Assembly: GCA_935421135.1 (NCBI GenBank)
Contig: OW285188.1
Coordinates: 22,731,233 to 22,795,232, forward strand
Length of the DNA stretch: 64,000 nucleotides
Source of the DNA: Bugulina stolonifera
Lineage: Eukaryota; Bryozoa; Gymnolaemata; Cheilostomatida; Bugulidae
Direction of reading: 5' to 3'
Below are positions 1 to 12,000 of the stretch, piece by piece (the stretch's first letter is position 1; every line of letters starts with the position of its first letter). The notes below the pieces were generated by a model that was given only the letters and a program-made list of their open reading frames with translations, was not told the origin of the DNA and did no database searches. The position numbers were made by a program, and so were the translations under genes.

Positions 1-3000
1 ATTGTTTATAACCTCAGTTCTCAGCTGTACCAATTACTGCAGATAAGCTACACAGATTAACATTGCTATATTCATTCACCCACAATTTTGGAAGACTTTG
101 ATATAAGGGCACTAAAATATGTTATATACATGTATATGCCACTAGTTTATTGTTTTTATAACTAGGAATCGTCTTCTCTAAATACAAGGCTCACAATCAT
201 GGCATTCATACCTCAACAAGCATGTCCCCCATTTTATTCATCTTGACCTCAATGGTACCATTTGCTATATGAGCTTGTAATTCCTCCATGTCTTTGGCAC
301 AGAATGCCGTCTCTTTGTCATAAAACTGGCAGTCAAGAGGCCTGTCTGTTACTTCTGTTATGTTAGCTGGTGTCGTTTCTATTACTAATAGTTGTTCAGC
401 TTCCACCACTGCAAGGTAATAAAACAATATTAAGGTACACCTACAATGGCAGTAGTCTATCAGTAGCTTGTGTGAGTTCTACAAGCTAATCAGCTGCTGG
501 TTGAGGTGTAGTAGGGCAGCGTAGTAGGGCAGCGTAGTAGGGCAGCGTAGTAGGGCAGCGTAGTAGGGCAGCGTAGTAGGGCAGCGTAGTAGGGTAGCGT
601 AGTAGGGCAGCGTAGTAGGGCAGCGTAGTAGGGCAGCGTAGTAGGGCAGCGTAGTAGGGCAGGGTAGTAGGGCAGGCTTACACAAAGCACATGATTTTAT
701 TCTACACTTACATAAGGTACATTACATGTACATGTATTCTATACTTACATAGGTCACCTTCATCACATTTCTTCCCCATTAGTTTAATCCCAACACCTGG
801 GTAGGGATCATCCCCTGTCCCATCTGTCTCCTCCGCCCTCAGATCTGTCTCCCAGATACCAACATCATCAAACACGGCGTCGGAAAAGTCAACTGAATCA
901 GCAGCATTTGCTCGTCCAATGACAAGGTTGTTTCTGGTAGAGGAAGATTTGGCATCTCCAGATTTCTTGCCTGAGTCTGGAAGAATACATTTAAAGGATA
1001 AGGTTTGTATTGCATTTATGATGATGAAGTACATGTATAAATGATACAAAACAATACTATGTATGCCCTATGAAAATACAAGATACTAAGCTCTGTTTGA
1101 AATACAGATAAAGCTATTTTACTTGTATAATAAAGGGGTTAAGGGTTAAGCTGGAAGGAGAACCTACCTATATATGTCTCATCAATAAACAAGGATAGAC
1201 CAAGGTCTGTGTCGTTCCACGCGAAACCAATGTTCGTCCAGACGTCCAGCATCATCTCTCCATCTACTCTCCACTTGTTTTTACCATTCGAGAGTAGAAC
1301 TGTTATTTTTGCCCTCTCAATACCATCCTCGGCACCATTTGCAGTCTTGGGTGCAGATTCGACACTAATGGAATATCCCTTAGCATCTGGAGTGCCAGAG
1401 CTGCAACCAAATAGTACATCCAGTACATAGTACCTCTATATACAAGTACAGTGTACATTTTCAGATCTTGTGGCACGAGTTCCAGCCTTTGAATAAAACC
1501 TGGAAGCCTGCAGTTTAAAGTAATGAAACAAATAATGGTGTACATCAATATGACATGATTAGAAAGATGCAATACCTGAGAAGAGTTTGGCTGGTCCCAT
1601 TACTGATTGAGAGAAGTTTGACATAGAGAGATAGAGAAAGACCATCTGTACATAGTGAAGGGTCAGCGAAGCAGTGGTCAACAAAATTGTCTAGCTCTAC
1701 ATGACCTTCACCATTCATATAGAATGCACTCTCTACTATTGATTCACGGTCTTTAAGGTAAACTACATCATCCATTGTAAAGATCTGCCCTTTGTTTAGC
1801 CGATAGTAAAGGGCAGCCGTTTCGTAACACCGACCTTGAAAAATGCATATATTATATATATCACAATATTATCCAAATCAAGTCTAAATATAGGTATATA
1901 ATTATACTAAATGTATGTATATTTACATTGCTACCTATATAGCAGGCTATAAATGAGCATATTATATAGCAAGACTATGGTTGGGAGAAAACGACTTCCT
2001 ATTAAGATTAATAATTTATGAATGCCTATGAGTTTCAATTTTAGTAAGATGGAAAAGAACTAAAGCATTATAAATGAGTATAATAAGACTATATTATTTC
2101 ACTGTTGAAAGAAAACAAATTTTAGCAAGATAGAAAAAGAACCAAAATATCTCTCTGCGTGAAACAAATTGTCACACATGAAATACTGAAACAAATATTT
2201 AAATTAACGGAAATGCAAAGTTCAAGCTTGCAGAAATTTGGTTCTTCCAAATTTTTAAATAATATATAACTGCAACATTATCTAATGTAATTATAACCAT
2301 ACCTTCTTGTTCTACAGTGACCTTGCTGTTGTATGTTAAGGAGATATCATTGTAGGCAGCATCCACCCCTTGGTTTGTTCCACCTCCAGAGCCGACGCCC
2401 AGAATTAACTTGTTGGTTATCAGCTTAGAACTACCAATTGGTAGCTTCACCTTAGTTTGCTGAAAAAGAATATAAAATATTTCTGTCTTACCATAATATA
2501 AACATTCCATAGAGCTCCTATTTGTTGACAGAGATAGAGAGGTACGTGCAATTTTACATAGTTTAACATCGAAATTTTGACATAAAAGTATCAACTCTAC
2601 ACTTATATTCACTGTGTACATACATTGCATTACATTACATTATGCTCATGTTTGTATAACATTATATTTTTATCCCGCCTCTTTACAGGTATTAACTTGA
2701 CATTCTAATTTTGTTCCTGTCGATTATTATACTGCATGTATATATACTTATTAAAACTCACTGGGCCAGAAACTTTCTTGTTGTTAACTTTGATGGCGAT
2801 TCCATCCTGTACATTCCATCCAACGACCAGGTCAAACCACTGGTCAAGAAGAGCAGGAACTGTCCTTCTATATGTATACTTGTCATTCACCACCAGCACA
2901 AGTACCTTGTTCTCTCCATCTTCTTTAAGCTGCTGTATAGCCAGTCCTTCAAAGTCTGTGGGAAAAGCAACAATTACTACATTCTGTGGAGTTATAATGC

Positions 3001-6000
3001 ACTATATTATTCACTAAAATCTAGGGCTAAGATGTCCTGAAATAGGTGCATGTCTGGACAGATCTGCACTGATTATACTACACCGTAATATGTTCACTGT
3101 TCAGTAAGGGATACTGCATGTAAAACTCAAACAGAAGGCAGCAGAAAAAGTGCTCTGTAGAGTATTGCTGTAGAGTATTGCTGTAGAGTATTGCTGCAGA
3201 GTATTGCTGCAGAGTATTGCTGTAGAATATTGCTGGAGAATATTGCTACAAAATATTGCTGTAGAGTATTGCTGTAGAGTATTGCTGTAGAATATTGCTA
3301 TAGAATATTGCTATAGAGTATTGCTGTAGAGTATTGCTGTAGAGTATTGCTGTAGAGTATTGCTGTAGAGTATTGCTGTAGAGTATTGCTATAGAGTATT
3401 GCTGTAGAATATTGCTGTAGAGTATTGCTATAGAGTATTGCTGTAGAATATTGCTGTAGAGTATTGCTATAGAGTATTGCTGTAGAATATTGCTGTAGAG
3501 TATTGCTGTAGAGTATTGCTGTAGAATATTGCTGTAGAGTATTGCTGTAGAGTATTGCTGTAGAGTATTGCTATAGAGTATTGCTGTAGAGTATTGCTGT
3601 AGAGTATTGCTGTAGAGTATTGCTGTAGAGTATTGCTGTAGAATATTGCTGTAGAGTATTGCTATAGAGTATTGCTGTAGAGTATTGCTGTAGAGTATTG
3701 CTGTAGAGTATTGCTGTAGAATATTGCTGTAGAGTATTGCTGTAGAGTATTGCTGCAGAGTATTGCTGTAGAGTATTGCTGTAGAGTATTGCTGTAGAGT
3801 TAAGCTATGACCATAGGAAGGACTTACTGGCATCAGGAGAGCCGAGCATAAGGATAGAACCGACATCATCTCCTACTTCCCCTGGTGTGTAGTCCTGTAG
3901 CTTCAGCTGTAGTCCAAGTTGAAACCCAGCTTTACATGAACTTGGCTGGGTTACGCATTCAGAACTGCATGAGATAGATACTAGAGTATAATGTAGGCTA
4001 CTTTATGGGTAACACTATAATGCATGCGTTTATCATTCTCCACCTACATAAAAATTCATAGGCTAGCCAAACTATTGTACATCAAAGTTAGAGTAGGAGT
4101 ACTGTACATATAACAAACAGACTATTGAGTACAGAACATATACATGTATGTGATACCTGTAGTTTCCTAGAGATGCATTGTTCAAGCCATCACGAGTTAC
4201 TTTAAGTGCAGCACCAGTCAGTGAAGCGTCGTATGTCTCCATCCTCATTACCATCTCGTCATACTTGTTGTTGAACTTGTGAATGGGGCCATCGAAGGAC
4301 CACATAAGGTTTGCAGCTGAGTATTTAGCAATTACCTCCACTGTGTAAATATTCATGCAGTCATATTTATGTCATAGAAGTACAGAAGTAGTTGAATCTA
4401 TTAAGGTATATTTGACACTAAATTAGCTTAATTTTCTGCTTTTTTTTGGTTTTCTGTTCTCATTTTGTCTGCTATAATATATTACAGGGACTCACAATCT
4501 GTGCTGTGATATTCATGTAAACAGCATGTAATACAAACATGCTGTTCAGAGTAGTTTAAACTTACCCTCGTGGCCTGTAAGCTCATAGGCTCTGCTCCCA
4601 AAGTAGTACTTCTCCCAGATGGCCAGGTTATATATACCAAAGAAGGTATTATTGAGATGGCTGGGGTGGCCAACCATCAGCGTGTAGTCGGTGAAGCTGT
4701 TGAATGGCTGTGGGCTGACTGGATTTCCTTCCTTCATAATGCCGGCTACCTGACCATCCATCAGTATGGTCATGCCAACATCTGATGACCAGGTGAACCC
4801 AATGTTTGTCCATCTTTGTGGCAGCAAGGGCTGTTGGGAAATTTATACCTTATGTAGTTCATTGAACTTACTAGAATTTAATGATTTGATTTGATTCTGT
4901 TACTGATGGGGAATTATCCTTGCAGTTAATTTTGTTTTTCCTTGAGCAAATATTACCAGGTAAATCAAAAGCATATCATATTATGCTTAAAAGTTACAAA
5001 CTAATTATTTACTTCACTGGAACACAGCCGCTGAAATTTGATGCTATTTTTGAATGTAAACCAATGCCAGTCATGTACAACCCTATATGTACGTACTATA
5101 TAAATACAAAGTAAATATACAAGTACCTTAGCCAGTTCACTGATAGTCATGTTGTATCTTGTAGTACCACTGACTAGTGTTACCATAAATGTACTCTCTA
5201 TATAATATATAGTCCAGCCTTCTAAAGTACCATCTATAACGTTCTCTGGTTTACCATGAGATCTGTAAATGAAAAGCAAATATATACTGAGATAATAAAT
5301 AATAAAGAAGTAAAAATAGTGCACCATAGCAATTTGGAATGGTAATTATTTAATATGTAGCTGATATAAATCAGTAATTTTAAGTCGTACATTGCTTCTA
5401 ATATAAAATAATGAGCTGGAAGACAAAATAATAACCAAAACAGCAGGTTGAACAATGTTCTTGTCCATACACATAAACTTCTTTACTGAAGTTTACATGT
5501 ACACATACATCTATACGTGTACACGTAAATGCATGTGTACATGTGCATGTTTTACACAACACTTACGACACAATGTAGATTGGAGAGTCTGTTGGTTCGA
5601 GAAAGAGATTATTTCTGGACCAGGTAGTGACCGTCAGACCTTTAGAGCATTTGGAAGGTCTTATGGCACAGCTAGTGGGACTAAAGTGCTCCAGTATTAT
5701 TGTAGCTCCCTCATTAACTGCTATAGTGTTGTTTGCAGCTTCAACCATACCTGTAAGGTGCATATAATATACAGCAATAACACCATAGTTGCAAATCTCG
5801 GGTTAGAGGTGTACAAGAAAAAAAAAACTACTGGGTTTCAAATCGCAAATTAGAGTAAAAAAATTGTCTAATACATTTGGCAATGAAAATGGTATTGTAT
5901 CAGACAGGGAATTATCTGCTCTAGGAATATACACTGATAGCTTACCATGAGGCCCTAAAGCTGGAGTGGTGCTGCCTGCGGCCTGCAAACTAGTAAGAGT

Positions 6001-9000
6001 GGATGTGATCAGAGTGTCCTTATTGTAGTAGTAGTTTGCTTGCTCATAGTAGTGGTTGTCTAGATAGGCATAAAACATGGAAAATAAGCCAACACTTTTA
6101 AACAAATCAATTAAACATCAGAGAAAGGTTTTCAAATAAGTGTGTTGCACTTGGTCATGCTGTAAGTAGACTTGACTTTCAAATATAAACAGAAAAAATT
6201 AAAACTTACCAGTCAAAGCAAAGATCTCTCTAATGCGGTATGTGACTGTAAATCTCTTGTATACTGCTATCTCCTGAAAGAAAAAGCTGAGGTAGCCTCC
6301 AAAAGCATTGTTTGCGTTGTTACGGCCAAGAGTTATTCTATTGTATCTGTCGGTAGGTCGAGAATGAGCTACTCCATCTTTATTTGCAGCAAAAAGTTCA
6401 CCATTTAAAAATACCCATAATCCTTCATTTGATTTCCAGGTGAATGCTAGGTGGAACCATTTACCTATAATAGATAACAAGGAAATTATTTTGCAAAAAT
6501 AAGATTTCTAGATGCAAACATTGTCATTCAAACCAATTCTACTATTTGCCAGATTGTCTGCTGCTTGGAATGATTCCAAATAGCATGGATTCCAGGTCAC
6601 AGCCTAGCAACAGGTGCAGATATGTACAAGTGCATGTGTAATGCCATCATTGACTTCAGAAGTATGATTGGAACCTACCGACTGGATATTTGCCGTCTTC
6701 AGTCGTCACTTTCCAGTATGTCTCTCCATCAACGAGAGCCACCACCAGACCTTTCTTATACAGATAAACACTGAATCCTCTAGACATGGCATCTTCCTCT
6801 CCAGAAGTAATCACATAGTACAAACTGTTGGAGGTAGGGATGTTCACTAAAACAAGGTAGTAACTAAATGTAGCAAAATTGAATACAACTCTCTTCGTCA
6901 TCTGTTTCATTGATTTATTGCAAATAAATACATTATATCTGTAGTAACTACATGTACATGTTTATTTTCTGAAAGCACTAACTGCTACAAGCATAGCCTA
7001 CATGTATTGCACCGTGTGAGGAACTATATGCACTGGTTGTATATAATTTGAGTAGGAGTTATCCTCTTTTATCTCTAACATTTCATATTTATTCTTACCA
7101 AGTTTTAACCAAAGGGCTAGAGTTAACCCATCAGTGCACTGGCTGGGGTCACTCAGGCAGGTCCCTGCAAACTCAGAACCTGTAGATGAGACAGTTGCTC
7201 CAGTGTAGGACTCCTGGCTTAGCATTACCCACCCATTGTTTTCTGATATTTCCATAGCCTGTCCTTTGTTTGTCTGCCCCTAATTCCAAAGAATGTAATA
7301 TTGCAATAATTATGAATAAAAACAGTTTCCGGAAGGCCTAAACTTTCTTTAACTAGTACAAGCACAGAGTTACAGGCGCAGGCATGGGCACAGGTACAAA
7401 ATTCATACTGTCAGTAGGACCTATATTATACATGTATGCATATAAAATTATACACACACACACTACCCAAGATTCACAAACTTTGGTTGGTGTATTTTCT
7501 ACCAACAGCAGTTCTGTTTTGGTATTATTGTCTTGATCTACACTTACAGGAATTTCTGCATTCGTGACTGTGACAGTTTTCACCGTACTGTTAACTGTCT
7601 TATAAAGCGCTAGACGAGTATTCATCGCAGCTTTGTCAGTCATTGCATAATAATCAGTACTCCAGTACAAGTCAGCATGAGAGTCCAGATATGCTTCAGA
7701 TGCTGCCAAACAATGCAATAACAATCTTACTACTGGACGATTATAATATTGTGTTGTATAATATAACAAGTTCATACCAGTATATTTGTAAATAATGTTA
7801 ATAACTAAACAAAACTATACTTCTTGTAACTTACGGCTGAATCCCATAAATCTGTATGACTCAAAGTCGTACAAGTATCTCTTCCAGATAATGATGTCAT
7901 TAACAGTGATGTTCTCTTCACCACCTTGACTCTTCATCACATTGATGGCATCATTGGCTGTGCTGAGGCTAGGTAGAACCTTTAATATAAATGGAGACAA
8001 TAAATTAACAAAAGAGTCTCTGGTATTATATAGTACATTGTACGTGCAATTCCCATGTACTTGTATCACCAATTATTTAATCTTTACCTGAATAATACAC
8101 TGTACTGGTATGAAATGCAAGAGAAGTTGTCCCTCTTACTTTAATAACTCAAGAACTCAATATCCTTGACACTCACCCTCTCTGTGTATACTGCATCACC
8201 ATTTTTCTTGATACCATTTATATATATGTCAAAGCCTGTTTTATCTCGGAAGGAAAAGCCAAAATTGGTCCAAATCTTGAGATGAATGCCTATACTGTAT
8301 GTTTGTTCTACGATGAAGTCATTCTGATATGAGTCATTGCCAACATGGGTATTATATTGACCTGTTAATTAAATACATAACACATGCAATAAAAATACAT
8401 GATACATGAAATGCAAATTTCTGAACATTACCATGTGTTTGTCTTACCTTGTTTCAAAGTTTATTTTTTAAATCACAAAAAAAGTTATGTAAAAGCGAAT
8501 TACATAATATACTAATAGTAACTATAATTTAAAACAGACTTGCACAGGTACACAATTATACATACCTGTAAATGTTATATTGCCTGATTTCAGTGAAACC
8601 TCCCAGCTGGCTGCCACAAACAACTGTTGGTCTGCATGAGTTTCCTCAATATCTGGAATGATCCAGAAGGAAAAGGACACTTGCTTTGAATCCTTCAAGT
8701 TGGAAGCTTCTATACCATTCGTACGCGGTAACTGAAACATGCATGGCATATAGTTGTGAGATACTCATCATGCATGTACATGTATATATATAATGTATAT
8801 ACATGTATATTATATACAATGTATGTATATACATGTACATGTATACAGAGCCATTGAGCTCAATGGCTCTGTATGTATATATATATAATGTATATATAAT
8901 GTATATGTATGTATATACATTCATATACATGCATATACATACATATACATACATACATGTATACATGCATATACATACATTGTATATATACATGTATAAT

Positions 9001-12000
9001 AATATATATTGTAGCAAATGTATACTATTAACGTTTCTACTTATTTGTACTACATTTCTACTATTGACAGCCTTAGCTCCAGAGTTTACAATTCTGAACA
9101 TGTGTAGCAAAAGTTTATAAGAAAATAAATCGAAAAACGTAGCCCTATTGCACTTTTATCAAATTAGCATATACATTGTACATGTAGTCTTTATATTGTA
9201 AATGGTCCAATTTTTTATAAACCATAATATTTCATACTTCACCCTATTTACATATTTAGTGTTTACCTCAAGTGAAGCGGAAGGCAATTCATGAAGCAAT
9301 AGCCCTGTCTCTGTTCCCCTGGTGGTGTTGGTGAGGGATTCGTTGCCAAAATCCGACTCATCACAAGGAATGTACACATCAGCTATTTCATAGTATGGGT
9401 TGCCTGTTGAAGGAGCGTCTGCGACTAGTTCTACCAAGTCCTCCTCATAGCTGAATACGGTCTCTTCTATTTCATCATTTGGAACTATATAACATGTTCA
9501 ATAAAACCATAAAATTCCAGCACACTAACTTCAGACTAAAAGTATAGACGTTGGACACAGTTTACTGTAATACCTACGATCTACATGTACATTAGTTAAT
9601 CGCTATGGACTATCTTGTTGATGAGAAGCATCTATTAAAAAGAACAATCATATCTGACAATAATTAACAAGCTGATATAAAACACTCAAGTCAACGGTAT
9701 TACATGGATATACAATAATATATAATATGTTCGAGTACTATGGGGCTTGGCCATACTTTATAATATATTACACATGTATATGTTATATGTTATACATGTA
9801 TATGTTATATGTTACACAAGTATATGTTATGTTACACATGTATATGTTATATGTTACACATGTATATGTTATATGTCACACATTTATATGTTGTATGTTA
9901 CACATGTATATGTTATATGTTACACACGCATATGTTATATGTTACACATGTATATGTTATATGTTTCACATGCATATGGTTTATGTTACACACGCATATG
10001 TTATATGTTACACATGTATATGTTATATGTTTCACATGCATATGGTATATGTTACACAAGTATATGTTAATATATTGTGTGTAAATTACTAGTTTTACTT
10101 ACTCAGGCTACCAGTGAACAATTTGATTTGCTTGTTAGCAAGGTATTGTCCCCAGAAAGCTAACTCGTCTAGCTCAAGATCCGTGTAGTCCTGAAGAGAC
10201 GTTCCAAACCCCACCTTTCTGCATCCCACATATAGCTTATTGTCAGCAGGCATCTCTGCTGGCGGGTTATCAGTAGAGAATGGTATTTCCTCCAACAACT
10301 CTCCATTGATAAATACCTGCAAACATAAAGGATAATGTATCTCTATCGGAATATGCATCTACCATGGTCATACATAAACTGTAGCAGTTGATCATGATAG
10401 GAAGTTGTCCTCTCTCAAGACTATTTTGTCTTGGGAGTGGACAACTTCTTCTCATGATCATAAGTCTACTACAACTGCCGATGATTGGAAAGGAGCATTT
10501 AGCATTGATAGGGTAAGCAATGTGACCGAAGAACTTCCTGCAATTGCTCATGATACACAACTTTTGTTTAGTTCTCCAATGACAGATTGATGGTTGCACG
10601 ATACCAAGCAGTAAATATTACTGCTACAAGGTTTTAGCTGATATTTCAGCAAATGAATAACAATTAGTAAGTTATCGAGAAATCAAGTTCACTATGTTAT
10701 CCTAGTGTATGCATAAGAACTGAATTGCGTACCTGCAGTCCAACTCCTGAAGTTTGATTCCATCTGAATCCCACGTTGAACCATTCATCTGCTTGTATGG
10801 TGGTTGGAATGTTCTTTGAAGCTAGCCAATACTCGTCAGCAGTACCCACGTGCACAGAGAGTTTCTTACCAACCATGTATATATAGAAGCCACCTGTCCC
10901 ACCATCTGAAATATTGATAAGAAATTGTCTTGGAGAGGAGAGTTTCAACAATGCAATTTCAAACTTAAAACTAAGCACATTGAGTTTGTCAAAAAACTCA
11001 AAAAATTAAGCATGTTTTTGAAGTTGTTCTCTCTTTTGCTGATTTTTTCACAGACAAGAAACATCACTCTCCTTCTGAGAAATGCAAGAATTGATGAATC
11101 AATGATAATAATAATGCCAACATAACATTTTTAACTATACATGTATACGTAGTATAATAATATTTTCATGTAAAAGTAGTATAATAATAATATTATAATA
11201 TTTTATGGTAGACATATTTTTGTGCTTACTTACTCCACACTAAACTATGTCATTAGAAGAATTATAGTTTAACAAGTATGGTGAATAGAAAACTTAAGAA
11301 AACTGGAAGTTATGGAGCAAGCAGAAGAAAGAGGTTCTATGTGCAACTGCTGCATTGACAGGACAGGTGCAGTACAGGCAGTTCAAAATCATAATGTAAT
11401 GCAGTGAGAGTTTGGAGTTGTGAGCACATGTCCTTATGCATCCTTTAGAATCGCTTACCTTTAGAATTGCCTGTAAAGAGAAAAGTTTAAACGTTGTATT
11501 GATGTTGATATGGAAGCCAACATAAAGAGAAAAATCAATAGAAGAGATAGTCATAGTTCATTGGCTGCTGCAGAATCTGCGACAATAGTGAAAGGCAATA
11601 ACATCATCGTTTTACGCTCCAGCCACCATGTAATCGATCACTTCATAATATGTGGTATATGTCTATATATATATTCATAATTCTTTATCTAAGAGATAAA
11701 TAACAAGGTTTACAATTTTAGTCCAAAAAGGGTGCAGCCTCAGCAATAAAATTTTTACATGCATGCCAATGAGATACGTGGTATTGAAACATGTACCTAT
11801 GAATGGCCAACCTCTACCAGTGTGTAAAATTTGAACTAATATAATTCTATATAACATGCTAGTATTGCATACCTGCAGCCACTATCACTTGGGCTTCTGT
11901 TGATGTAAAGTCTGAGGATGCCATTTTCACCCAGATTTCCATAGAAAGGCCTTCACTGCAGGTCGCCGGGTCAACAATACATGAGTGATTGCCAGGATTC

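Noticed and set aside
500..680. CRISPR-like direct repeats
   Set aside because: No spacers; units are contiguous 13-mers. The same holds for every other array in the window.
3246..3869. 207-residue minus-strand frame with Leu-Gln-Tyr-Ser repeats
   Set aside because: Only its first few residues belong to a real LamG exon in another frame; the rest is the 13-bp minisatellite.
9727..10092. Three overlapping frames rich in Tyr, Met, His and Cys
   Set aside because: 22-bp minisatellite read in three frames.
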